Source of the DNA: Anagrus nilaparvatae
Taxonomy: Eukaryota; Arthropoda; Insecta; Hymenoptera; Mymaridae
Assembly: GCA_022575985.1 (NCBI GenBank)
Contig: JAKSXM010000272.1
Location: 20,270,501 to 20,334,500, forward strand
Reading direction: 5' to 3'
DNA: 64,000 nt
Under the pieces are notes generated by a model. It did no database searches. It was given only the letters and a program-made list of their open reading frames with translations, and had not been told where the DNA came from. Made by a program: the position numbers and the translations under genes. Positions 50,093 through 63,720 of the stretch are shown here, piece by piece (the first letter of the stretch is position 1; the number at the start of each line of letters is the position of its first letter).

Positions 50093-53000
50093 GTGTATGA
50101 TTCCACGAAGAAAGCTCTCTAGTAACACTAGCATAAAAGTTCAAGAAAAAAATTCTTCCGCACTAAGTCAAAAGGCAAATTTAAAGACTGATAGAAATGC
50201 ATGCCAAACAGAAAAGACATGCAAAAATGAAAAAAAACAAAAGACTGCACATAATTGCGATAGCGAGCCAGTTATAAAAATAAAAAACAAATATAAACCT
50301 CTTTTTGAATCCTTGCCAGTGCAAAACAATTCATTTTCTTCTTCTGAAAATGGTACAAAAAATAAATTGGAAAAAGTTAGAAAAATGTCAACTTCTTCAC
50401 ATTCGTCTTTTTCTGATGAAGATGATGTAAACAGAAATCCTTTTGTAAGAAAAAAGAAGGCGAAAAAATTATTTACATCTTCAAGCGAAACAGATATTGA
50501 AACAATTAGAACTGTTAAAAATCAAAAAAGACGAAGAAAGTTAACATCGTCATCTTCATCGCGATCTTCATCATCACAATTATCTTCCTCAAAGTCAACG
50601 ACTTCATCATCTGAAGACGAAGAAGAACAAGTCGAAGAAAAACGAGACGAAGACGAAGAAGATTATGTAATCAACACATCTTTCAAAAAACCAAAAAAGG
50701 TTAACAGGTTATCTTCATCATCAGAAGATGAAGATAATATGCACATCAATATGAGTCCTAAAAAAAGAAAATGTTTGAATAAATTATCTTCAACATCGTG
50801 TGAAGAAGACAATGACAATTTACATGACAAAAATTCACAACCATTGAAAAGGCAACTTTCTTCGTCTAATGAAGTTCAACAATCAGAAGAAATCCCAGCT
50901 AAGAGAAGTCGATCAGTTTCAGCAGACAAAAAGTGTACAGAAAAATTTCCACTAAAATTAATTATTAGAAAAGATGTAGCAACTGGTGCTTCTGAACTAT
51001 GGAAAAGTCTCCAAGTAGATAAAGAAGTAATTGAAGACAATCCAGTAACACCAATTGTCAGTGAACAAAATAACAAAAATAGTTCTGGCAGATCAACAGG
51101 AACTGATAATTTAATTAAAAAAAATGATTTAACTAATGAAAACGATGTAAATAATGTGTTCGATAGTTTAAATAAAAGTTTCAGAGAAAAAGAAAATTTG
51201 CAACGTTATGATGTAGTTAATGAAAATAAAAGCGATAGTGGTATTTCAGTAAATGAATGTGAAATAGATAATAATATTAATAATGAAAATAATCAGTATT
51301 CAAAAAATGAGAATACTCCTAAAAGTCATAAATTAAATATTGCCATATTTAAAAATAATCAAACAAATAAATGTATTCTGAAAAAAAGTATTGAAATCAA
51401 GAAAACTGTAGAAGAAAAAAATAACTCAGAATCAAAAGTAACTCCTCAAAAAAATGAAACAACTAGTGTTAATTTAGTAAATAAGCAAAATATAATAGAA
51501 AAAAGTATTCCAAATAATGTTAATTCCAATTTCAAAGAAAATATTCATAAACTTAGACCGAAAGAAGATACACTGTTACTGACCCCTTCAACTGATCCAC
51601 AAAATAAATTTTCAAAAAATAAAGAAAATTTATTTATTAATAAAACAAATAAAGATTTCCCAAATAATAAAAGAATAGCAAATACATCAGCTAGTCCTAA
51701 ATACAAATCTAAGACTCCTTACAAATCTTCTGAAACAAAAAGCGTTCAGTTTTTTGATTTTCTGAGCAGTAATTGTACCACTTTTAAAGATAACACTAAA
51801 TGTGAAAATGTTGAAAAAAATAAAACACAAGAAAAAAATTGTAAAAGTAATCCATTTATTAAAAGTGGACCAATTAAAAGTAACAAAATAATCAGTCCAA
51901 AAAGTAGTCTGACGGATGTGAAGATTTCTGAAGGAAATAAAAACCCAAAAGATTCTGTAAAACTTACACAGAAGCCAAAAGACATTGACAAAATTTCAAA
52001 ATTAGGTTCTGTAAGCACACCTGAGCTTGAGGATAATTCTCAATTTCAAAATTGTCCAATAGCAATAAAAAAATTAAATTCAATCAAGCTTAACTTGAAG
52101 AAAAATTTACCAGCTGAAAACAACCCTGTTATTTCAAAATTACCACAGACAACAGAACCCAGAAAAATTCCTGAAAATATTGAAAAAAATAATTTAATTA
52201 AAGAACCAGAAGTTACAAAATTAAAAAGTTCATTAATTATACAAACACAGTTGCCAGAACCAGAAGTTAATTTAGAAAATGCTTCAGAAAATTTTAACTT
52301 TGATGATAGCGATATTAATGATGATGAAGATGATGAACAAAACTTAGTTATAGATGAAGGTGATAATAAAAATGATGTAAAAACGCAAATACTTGAATTC
52401 AATTTATCAGGAAAAGTTATGACAAATACTGGTGATAATGAAAATACAGTAGTTATTGACCTGGTAGATGAAGAAATTATAGATTTGTGTAAAGAAAATG
52501 AAGATTCTCAAAACTGTATTGATGAAAATAACTCTTTATCTCCATTAAAAAAATCTGAAGAAGCTAAGATTGATGGTGATGTATCTATGAAAAACAAAAA
52601 TGAAGAATCTGTAATAGAAAAGGATGAAATGCAAATATTACCATTGACACCGCATAAAATCGTAACAGAATTAAATAATAAAAAATTACCATGCGAAAAT
52701 GATTCATTTGAGATAGTTAAAGTTATAGATTTAAATGATTCATTGGAGATAAAAGAAACAGATTTAAATAATTCAAAATTACCACATATAAATGATTCAT
52801 TGGAGATAATAAACTTAGATGATGATGAAATTTTTGAAAATAAATCTGAAGATACACACCTTGAATCAGTCGATTTAACAGTTGAATCATTTACACCAAC
52901 TAAAATTGATACTACAATTGAACCAACTTCTGCAACTAAAGATAAAGATATTCATCATGAATCAATTGATTTAACAGATGAACCATTTCCTTCAACTAAA

Positions 53001-56000
53001 ATTGTTTTTCCAAACTATGAAGATGGCCATTTTAAATTACCTCATTCAAATAAAGACACTAAATGCAGGGACCAGAGCGTTTTGGAAATTGTTCATTCAA
53101 CTGAAATAAATAGCATAAATAATCTTGATTCCATCAATGAAAAGGAAAGCAAATGTCAAGTGAATAAAAATTCAAATGATGCGAATTTAGACACACTTTC
53201 TACATCTAGTTTTTTGAAAATAATAGATTTAGATAAAGAGGTCGAGGAAATTCAAGATGAAAACATCGTCCAACAATTGACTGAATCAAAAATAAATGAT
53301 ACTCATTCAGATAAAAATGATGAAAAAATTCAACATAATTCTGATTCAGAACAATTAACTGAATTAGATATTGATGACGTTCCTTTAAATAAAAATGATG
53401 AGGGAATTAAAGATAAATCTAATTACGAAAACATCGAAGAACAATTGGCTGAATTAGAAGTTAATGACACTCATGCTCATAAAAATGATAATAAAATTCA
53501 ACATAATTCTGATTTTGAAAAATTAACTGAATTAGATATTAAAGATATTTCTTTGGATAAAGATGATGAGAAAATTCAAAATAAGTTTGATTCTGAAAGC
53601 ATCGATGATACTGATGATACTCATTTAAGTACAGAAAATGAGAAAATTCAAAGTAAGTTTAATTCTGAACAATTAATTGAATTAGAAATCGATGAGATTT
53701 CTTTAGATAAAGATGATGGAAAAATTCATGAAAAATCTGATTGTGAGGAAATTAATCTACAACTAACTGATTCAGAAATTGATGATAATAATGTTGAAGA
53801 AAATACTGTTCATAAAAATCAATCAGATCCAGGTAACGACACTAAAATGTTTAATTTAAATGAAGAAAACTCTGATGTGAAAAAACCGCAAAAATTATTG
53901 GTAACAATAGATTTAGAACAAATCAAAGATATTTTAACTGTTGATAGAAAAAATTTATCTCCAAAAACTATTGATTGTATGAATGTAAACTGTACTAAGA
54001 ATTCACCTACTGAGAGTGTCAAAGCATGCAATAAAGACGCAATAAAACTTATTCCAGAAAAATCCTCTGCTACAGAAGAAACTAGTTTAAGTATTTCAAA
54101 AGAAAATTTAAATCTTACTGAAAAACAAAACGTTCTTCATAAAGAGTTTGATAATGATGAACAACTTTCTATTGATAAGGATAATAATGATGATTTAGCA
54201 GTTCCAAAAATACATACAAAACAGCTAATAGCCTCCTTTGAAACAGTTTTGAAAGATTTAGAAAAGTCTATTAATGACACAACTCAAATAGAAACTGATT
54301 CAAACAATCTTCTAACAAAAGAAAGCATTCTAAATGAAAATAATCAAGAAATAATAAACATCAATATAAGTAAAAAAGTTAATGATGTAAAAATTACTTC
54401 AGACTCTTGTGAAGAAACTGAAAAAATTAATTTTTCAGAAACAAAGTTAATCAATGAAGGTCTAGGTTTCGAAAATAAAAACAGTATGCTTATACAAGAT
54501 GATAAATTATTATCAATAAATTTAATTAATCAAGAAAGTAATTTTGAAGAAAATCACATAGATAGTACAATGGCAGAAAACAATTCTATAAATTTAATTG
54601 ATGAAGAAAATAATTATGAAGAAAATCTTATAAACGTCACAGTTAAAGAAAATAATTCTGCAAATTTAATTGATAAAGAGAATCTTTGCAAAGAAAATGA
54701 TGCCAATAACATAATTATAGGAAATGAATCTGAAATTGTAAATATAGAACTCCCTGTTAATAATGATGTTACAAATAAAACTGACAGTGAAAATGAGGTG
54801 CAGATAACATCTTCACCAAAATCAAAAGAATGTATTGAAAAAGAGAGTAATTTTTCAAAAAAACCAAATCCAGACCAAGAAGTTAGTTCTAGCAAGGTAA
54901 TTAATAGAGACAAATTTCTTTCAGTTCCTTTGAGAAACTATTCCCCAGCTGACAACCAGTATCAAACACCTGATCTGGATTTTTCATCTTTAGAATTAAA
55001 TTTTCCCACTCTACCAGAATTCTCCCAAAAACTTCAAGCCCAAACTTCAATTTTTCAAGAACCAGTTGGCTTAAATCAAAACCCAATTACTTATTTTAAT
55101 CAGTTTAATAATCCAACATTTTATAATGAACAAAAAACAAAGGAAACTGTTCAATCAAATATAGTAACAAATAAAACTTATGTAACCTATGAGTATGATG
55201 ATAATTACGATGATTATGATGATGATGAAAGCCAATTAGTCATAGATGAAGGTGAGGAAATGATGATAATTAAGAATGATAATAAGAAGAACAAAAATTT
55301 ATCATTATCAAATAATTTTGCAAGTGCATCAAAAACTAATAATTTATGTAAAGAAGCTGGTATTAATTTTTATGATAAACAATCTATTAAAACATCTAAA
55401 AGTAATTTAAAAATCACAGAGGATAAAATTTTACATACGCCATTGATAAACTTCAATAATCAATTTTTACCAAACCAAATTTCAGCACCATCAATGCCTC
55501 TAATAAATGAAGACGTAGAAACTGGATTTAACAATAAAAATAAATTTAATTATTCTGTTGTTAAAACCAACAAAAAATCAAAAACTGAAAAAATCAAAAA
55601 ATCAAGTTTTAAAGATCGACTCCAAAAAGATATGTCAAAATTAAGTATAGGTATAAATAGTGCAATTGATAGTATGAAATTTACTGAAAAGAACAAGAAA
55701 AAAACTAAAAAATTAAAAAATGATGAAGTTTCTAAAAAAAATAAGCGAGAAAAAAAATCATCAAAAAATAAAAAAGTACCATTATCAGAAATTAATAAAC
55801 AAGAAGTTGATGTTCCAGTTTTGGATGAAAATATTAATAATGAAATATTAGATGACAGTAGAGAAGGTGGGGATCTTGAAATGATGGAATTGTTAAGAAG
55901 TTGCAATATAGTAGTAGAAAATCATAGTACACAAAATGATGCAGTTCCTATGATTAATGAAAACACAAAAAACAATTCAACCAATTTCAAAGCATTAGAA

Positions 56001-58349
56001 TCTGAATCGTTAGGAAAACCCATTAATTCTTGTCAATCATTAAATGTGAATAAAAATGTTATTGAGAAAAACTTTGATCATAAGAATGATATCACTACTA
56101 AATGTTTGAAAACCGTAAACCGAACACCTATTACTGAACCATCTATTAGCAATGAAACTGAAAATCAAAAAATTTATGGCATTTTAAAACAATTTCATAT
56201 TGATAGCAGTATTGAAATAAGTGTTAATGAAAATTCTGCTCCTGAAAAGGAAAAACAAGAACAAATTCATTACAAACAAACCAAACCTGTGCAAAATTTG
56301 AGTGAAAGCCTTGATGAGACAGAAAACACGTTAGCGAATAAATCAGTTTCAAATAATAAACAAGTCGAAAAAGAAAATATTTTGCATCCCACACCAAATG
56401 AAGAAGCTCCAACTAGTAATCCAACAATTTTAGCTTATAGCTGTAATGAAAAAGTTCCTAATTATCTTGAGAGTAATATCACAAATAAAAATAATGACAC
56501 TTGTAAAAGTAATAATTATAAAGAATGTCCCGTTCTATTAAAAAAACTTTTACAATATGATACCAATCCAGGCATAACAAATAATGAAGATACCATGACT
56601 AAAACATCTGATTTACAAACTGAAAAACCAGGAACTAGTAAACAAAATGATTCAAATTTAGAATTACAAACAGGTAACATTGAAATAAAACAGGAACTAG
56701 ATGCAGCAGAAGAGGAAACTCAATTGTCCACAAATAATGAGAAAGAAACAACTAATGTTGATAAAAAAATCGCAGAAAACAATAGTACTTCAGAAAGTTT
56801 AACACAAACTCAAAAAGAGAAGCCTAAAATTGGTTCTCTAAAAATCATAAATATTGACAAATTAAGAGATAAATCATTAATAACAAATACAATAACTAAT
56901 GAACAACAAAACAATTTTGTTCTGAATTCAAGCATCCCATTAGAAGTCTCAATACCTGGCGATTTTAGAAATGAAATGTTGCCTTCAATGCATACTATTC
57001 AAATCCAAGCACCTAATAATATAAATCAATTTTCAGTGACATCAAATACTGTTAATAGTTTGCATCAATCTGCTATGGGCAATATTACAAATAACCATGC
57101 TAATATTCAATATATAATTAATCCTGGATCTCATATGTACAATACAAATGTAGCAAATTTATGTATACCTCCAAATAGTATGTTAAATAATGAATTACCA
57201 TCAACTTCAAATTATGTACCTCCAGAAACTACAAGCGATAGAATATTTCCTCAAGTATTTATCCAACAAACAAGCAATAGTCAAGTATTAAGGCCTCGAA
57301 TATCTTCTACTCAACAGTTAACTTCAAATATAGTTAGAAACATCAATCCACCACCTGCTTTAGTTCAACCAAATCTTTTGAATAATTCACTACATCAACG
57401 AATTCTATATAACAGAAGACTTTTACCAATGCCCTCACAGCAATCTTCTTCAAATAATTTAAATCCCAAAAATATTAGGTCTCAAAATATACCATCAACC
57501 TCAGCAACTAAAAGTCAAAAAGCAAGTACAAGGCCTCAAAATATACCATCAACTTCAGCTGCTACTAATCAAAGAGCAAGTAGAGAGTCACAAAATGTAC
57601 ATTTAAACAACCATGTTTACATGTCGAGCTCAATCCCAATTCAAGCATCTGTTTCTCAAAATTCACAAATTCAAATAAATGTCAATAACTTAAGACCACA
57701 GCACTCTATTAATTTACACTCCAATAATTTACACCCAAATAATTTAATCTCATCACAAGGAAGCCCAATAATACCTAACCCTCATAGTTCTAATGAATTA
57801 AATTTAGAAAAAATAAAAAGTAGAGCTTCAATATTTAATAATCCTTCTAAATTTTGGCACTTACAAACAGATACTCAAGAAAAAAAATTATACAAAAACA
57901 AAAAATTCGTTGAATATTTGTTACAAAACATTTTATCCGTTTTAAATATTATGAAGGCAGAAAATTATAATGGAGAAGATATTTCCACCAATACTGAGTT
58001 AACTTATAGCTCTGCTAAAGTCAAATATTCCATATTATCATTGGGAATTAATATTGACAAATTCATCTTGTTCCAGGAATTTCAAAATTTAACTGATAAA
58101 CATTTTAGTTTAATTTTAAATGAAATTGTTTACCAAATTAACAAAAAAGATATTCAAATCGAATTAAATCTTAACGAATTGAAAAATATGTATTCTATTT
58201 ATGAGAATATTACTAAATTGTGGGAAAAAAATGAAATATTTTCTTTGAAGCATTATGTTATTCTTTTAGGTCAAGCTATCAATTACTATATATGTCACAG
58301 GATACATTGTAAATTATCAATTCGTCAATTACAATTTATAACCAACTAG
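50093..58349 (+). CDS. Large orphan gene, coding exon 3: disordered acidic scaffold with C-terminal domain
   Basis: Encodes residues 184-2935 of the 2935-residue product. The upstream AG at 50091-50092 joins in phase to exon 2, so the Met at 50097 is internal. Order of regions: about 275-455, five or six 'Lys/Arg patch - L - Ser run - acidic' units (for example KVNRLSSSSEDEDN), with NLS-like KKRK; about 970-1240, SUMO-interaction-like motifs (VVIDLVDEEIIDL at 970, VIDLND 1061, IINLDDDE 1089, SVDLT 1109, SIDLT 1141, IIDLD 1227); about 1244-1417, acidic tandem repeats; about 1656-1727, NSINLIDEEN-type repeats; two acidic-LVIDEG segments (near 935 and 1900); about 2005-2090, Lys-rich; about 2455-2750, N/Q/P/S-rich with no Cys; about 2755-2935, a predicted ordered helical domain. 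Probably a nuclear scaffold (inference). I cannot name a family. Confidence 0.92.
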
Positions 58350-58480
58350 TTATCTCATGTGTATAAAAAAAATGTTCTCTCAGTGGAGTTTTTTGTTTTT
58401 AATATTGTACATAGTTTATCTGCCTAAATGCAGTAAAACTATAGTTTTCAAGCCAAATAAATCTTTCCTATACAAATATA
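58350..58480 (+). terminator. 3' UTR and poly(A) signal
   Basis: The coding frame ends in TAG at 58347-58349. AATAAA at 58456-58461, about 107 bases downstream, is the first canonical poly(A) signal, giving a short 3' UTR. Further AATAAA-like sites occur later in this AT-rich DNA and could extend it. Confidence 0.65.
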
Positions 58481-61400
58481 TGTAGATAATAAAAATTCTA
58501 GAATTAAATTCATTTAATTTAATTTTAAATAATACTTAATAATTTAAAACTATTAATTTTTTTGAGTCAAAATATTTTCTGTTTGAAAAAATTTATAGTT
58601 TTATCTAACCGAATTACTGATTGAGCTTACATTATTCTTAAAATTATGAGATATCGACAAATTAAATATAAGTTAGTGTTAAATATATAAATAAGTAAAA
58701 AATAAATTTAATCGATACGAACAAATGTTAGTTATAATTTAGTTGGTATATATATTATGATCAATGTACATAAATGTTTATACTTTTTTAAATATTTTTT
58801 TATTTTTTAAATATTATAATATGTGACATATATATATATAATCCAAATGGTACAAATGTATTTATAATTAATTTTAAATATTTTGAATAAAAAAAAAATT
58901 TTAAACATATAAGCTTTTAAAATTTAATATTGATGTTACAAATCAAAATAAATAGAAATATTTGATATTAATTAAATAGTGTATAAATGTATTTTCATAT
59001 AATGTGAGATAATTAAAAATTAATGTTATAAAGCTATTTACCTTCATAAAAAAAATAGAACTTATACTGTAAATATTTTAAAATAATTTTTTTAATTTTG
59101 TAATTTAGCTATTTTTTTTACTTAATTACACTGGTACTTCTAATGATCTCTATGAATTTTCTAACCTCATATATAAAAAATAAATATTTAAGTTAAACTT
59201 TAAAAATAAAAATGTATATTTTGTTTATATAGAATAGAATAGTTTAATTATTAAAAAATAATACATTATTTAAAAAAATAAATAGGTTATTTTTGTTTGT
59301 ACTTAGCATTTTGAATTAATTATATTCAAATATATTTATTAGCTTGAGAAATATTTTATAAAGTTAATTTTAAGAAATATATTTATTAGATCGAAGAAGT
59401 TTAAATATTTTCCAAAAATAAAACTTACGAAATTTCAGAGCAAATAGTCATTTTCAATTCCCAGCTACATAACTTGTTCCAACATAACCTCAAAACTTAA
59501 GAAATTATGAATATTCATTTCTGCATTTAATAATATCAATACATATTTTCAAACTTGAGCTGACTATTCTAGATAATTGTGAAATTTGTTGCTATACAAT
59601 TTTTTTAATGATAAAATCATGGATTTTCATGATTATAATGACATTACACAAAATTTAAACTTCTGTTATTAAAAAGTTTTATTAACTGTGTTATTCCCTG
59701 AGAAATTTTAAATTTTATAAATTTTGCAACAAAAAAAAAAACAGAAGTTTTATTAAAAGTTTTATTAGAAGTTTTATTAAGGTTTATTAAAATCAATTAC
59801 ACATGCTTTTTTATATAGGACCAAAAATTCATTTTATATGAATCATTAAATAAACGTGATCAGCAATTAAATTAAATTTAATGAGCTCAAATTTTGAAGA
59901 TTATTTTTTTTTTTTTTTAGAAAAAGATGTGAATCAAGTAGTTTGTATTTGATTCAAATAAATTTCTACTTGACTCAGTAGAAACTATAATTTAATTAGA
60001 GTATAAATTTTTTTCAATGTTCTCAATCGATAAATATAAAAACTCAAGTTAACTTTTTAAAACATCAACCAAGCTAATATTTAAATTTAAATAAATTAAT
60101 TTTTACATGCAATAAGTATAACTATCAATAAAAAATATTTTTTATTTTTTGTGATTTAAAATCACATTTTTAAAAAAAATTACTTAATAAAAATGTAAAT
60201 ATATTTATATTAAAAAAAAAGATTATTTTTTATACCTAATTTAATAATTTTTTGTTTTTTATTATTTTTTTATTTTTTTGTACAAAAATTAGTAATAAAT
60301 ATATACACATGATTTATAAAATAAATAAAAATGCTCAATTAAAATAATAAAAATGTACTTTTAAAAAGTATATTTTTATTGATGTAAAAATAAATTATTT
60401 TATTTATAGCATAAAAGAAAGAACAAAAAAAAAATGAATAAAATTTAGTAAAATATCAAATATTTATAATTATACTTACTAAATGTAATTTATGAGGCTG
60501 TATTTATATTTATATTTAAAAATAAAAATCATTGTATATATGTTATGTTATAAAGTATAATAAAAAAAAAACTTTCTTTTTTTTAATATAAAAATGTGTT
60601 AAAAATTATTTATCAATGTCTTCATATTCATACTGGAAAATTACTCTGTTTTGGTATTCAAATATAATATGATTTGCTTTTTTTTATGGTAAGGTTTGAA
60701 AATTTTGAAAAGTATTGAATTTGTAAAGAAAGAAGTTGTGTTTTACGCAAACAGTGGCAATTTTGTATGTTTTTTTTTTTTTTATTTGAAAATTATTAGA
60801 CAATAATACTGTTCATTTTTATTATAATTTCTTAATCTTGAGCCTGAATTTTAATTTTTAAAAAATTGAAAATTAATATAAATTTTAAAGGTTCATTTAC
60901 GGGCAATAATTTTTTCAGAAATTTTTTATTAAGCGTTTGATTTTAATAACTTTTGGAGGAAATTATTCATAAAACGTAACTTCACTGAAAAAATTTCAAA
61001 ATAAAAGCAAAAAGTTCATTAGAGAAAATTTAAAAAAATTTTCCAATTAAGTAATGTGGAATTGTTTTTTATCTAGCTATGTGAGATACAACCTTAAATT
61101 AAATTTTTAAAAATATAATACTGACAGATTATAAGCAAGTAATTTGAAAATTAAATCACAGCAGTCTTACAGTATACCCACCTTTACTTACCTTTTACTT
61201 CATTACTGAAGAAAAATTTCTATTTTATGATTTATTATAATGTTTATACAATATAATATGTATAATATTATGTATGTTAGCCTGACACTTATTTCAAATG
61301 GATTGCTATATTAAGGATGTTATGATCCTGAATAAAAATGATAACAGAACTGAATGAATTTGGAAAATTATTAAAATTAAACATTTTAAAAGTTTAAATA

Positions 61401-63440
61401 AACTTGGTTTTACTTTTATTACTACATTAATTTTTTTTTATTGCAAATTAAAAATAGGCAGTTTAACATTGTTCTTATGAAAATTCACGAGAAAATTCAT
61501 ATTTGTAGCTTACAAAAAGTACGATAATGATGATACAGGGAGATGAAACTAATTAAATATGATAAATAAATTGTCAAAGATTATATTTCCAATTTATTTT
61601 ATCTAAGTTACCACATTTAATCATTAAATATTCAGTAAAAACCAAGTTTTAGCATAACCTAAAATAACGTTTTTTCAGAATTTATAAAATTAAAATTATT
61701 TTTTGGCTCTGCTATACTATTACAAAATAAACACATTTTTAAATATTTTTACGACTCATTTTATTTTAAATCGCAAATTATAAAAAAAATAGGGTCGATA
61801 ATGTAAATATCTACTCAAATTCTCTTTTCACGATCTTAACTCCTTAAGAAATTTGTGTCCCATAAAAGCAAGTGTATTTAGTGGCTATACTTACAATTTA
61901 AGTAGTAATCGAATGAGCTATAATTTTAGGAATCCTTATTAAAAATCCAACTAATTTTTTAAAATAGCTACCAGGCTAATATATACATATGCATTTTATT
62001 ATAAGCTGATAACGATATTATTTTGCTTTCAAAAAGCCACTCAATACATAATCAGAAAATTACTTAATTAACAAATGAGTGTGAATGGAAAGGATTAATA
62101 ATAAAACTGATAATACGCTTAAATTTTGTTTTATTTAAATAATTTATTTTTGTTAAATCCAGCACACCTTTTAATTAAAAATTTTATCTATAAATTTTAT
62201 TTTTTTTAATTTTAAAATTTTATTTTACAGTAAAATAAATAAAATTATTTTTTTTATTACTCATCAAATTTTTTATTTACATAGTTACATTTATTTTAAA
62301 ACTTTATTTGATTAGGTATAAATGAAGTTTTTCATGACCTTAATAAAATTTAATTTTTTTTATCAATTTATTATGTTTGATTTAGAAGATAAAAAAAATT
62401 CTATTATTTTTCTATTTTATAAATTATTAAGCAATAATTAAAATTTATATCCATGTGAGTAAATATGTATAGATTTTTTTATTTGATTGATAAAAATTTT
62501 TCATGAGTTAATCGACTAAAAAAATATGTCCTTTTTTTATTTATCTTAAACAAATATCTAAAAATAATAAAAATTTTTTACTACATATTTATTCACAGAC
62601 AAAAAAAATATTTTTTTTTTATTTGATTATCTTAAAAAAATATTTATTTTTTAAATAAAATATGGGATTGTAGATATATTTTACTGGTTTAAATTGGATT
62701 TTATTAAGATAATGGGCTTTTTACTTTTTTTTTTTGATGTAAGTATGTATTTGCTTTATTATGAAATTGGTCATTTGGTTTTTTTTTTTTTTTTTGAACC
62801 TCTCATTATTTTGTTCTTCATTGGTTTTCTATGTAGTAAGCCTGTGCTGCTCAAATCCTTAGGAGAGAATAATTATATTTTCAAGAATTTTATACTCTTT
62901 TTCTTTTTATTGTATTTGGTAAATAATTGAAGACTGGTTTGATCCTACAGCGTTTTTCAGATTTGAGTTGATAAGCAGAAAAAGGTAAGATATATTTTAT
63001 TTAAAATTAGGTAAAATTTTCTGAATAAAATAAAAATAAATTTCTGTAATAAAATGATGGGCCTAATTAAAGAAATTAGAGGTGTACAGCTACGACCGGT
63101 ACCCACTCTTATAACACGTAAATACTGTACTTAACTCATTAACGCCGGGGCGGAGAGTTTTGTTAATGAGCAAAAATAAATATATTCCCTTATATAGATA
63201 AGTAGCTAAAAAGTTCATCCTTATAGTAAAATTTAACGCTTTTCCAGAATCTGAAATTATTTTTCACCTGCAACCCTCTAATAAATATATCTTAAAAACG
63301 GGGGTGAAAGGGGTAGGTCAGGCATTATTAGGAAATGTTTGGAAAAATCAATGAAAAAAGTATCCAATTTTATTGAAAAACGTTTGAAAATAATATTTTT
63401 TATGTAAATTTAAGTAAACTTCGCATACATTCATTTTGGC
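58481..63440. other. Very AT-rich 3' flank, no gene seen
   Basis: Almost entirely A/T runs with no supportable coding frame, RNA gene or clear repeat boundary. A Phe/Leu-rich frame at 62694-62930 is produced by T-tracts and is not credible. A small GC-richer spot is at 63140-63160. Confidence 0.6.
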
Positions 63441-63720
63441 CCTATTTACAACCCTTAAAAGGTGAATAGGGTTGGTACTCCAGTCAAAATATGGGTTTGG
63501 TTGTATTATCACTGGCGAACACCAGATTTGCTCTACTATAGGTTTTTTGGCTCGCTGAATACGAAAATCGGGATCATTTGGCAGAGAAATTGAGGTTTTG
63601 CCCTTAAATTTGCAAAAACTACCCCCAAAAAGAGGGTTTTTATATATTTGCACTTTGAGCGCTCAGATTTGCACCATACAGGTTTTTTGGGTCGCTGATC
63701 AAGAATTTTGACTTCGAAAA
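63441..63720 (+). repeat. About 140-bp repeat family, locus 3 (two units)
   Basis: GGTTTTTTGGCTCGCTGA (63541) and GGTTTTTTGGGTCGCTGA (63681) are exactly 140 bp apart. They are preceded by CACCAGATTTGCTCTACTAT and GCTCAGATTTGCACCATACA respectively. The same unit length and TTTTGGGTCGCT core occur in the 47-48.5 kb foldback and, inverted, at 26 kb. Confidence 0.7.

Noticed and set aside
50876..56412. Minus-strand frames overlapping the large exon
   Set aside because: Ser/Leu/Phe-rich shadows of the Glu/Asn/Lys-rich coding strand.
62694..62930. Small membrane-protein-like frame
   Set aside because: Hydrophobicity comes from T-tracts (poly-Phe). No splice sites or conserved motif support it.
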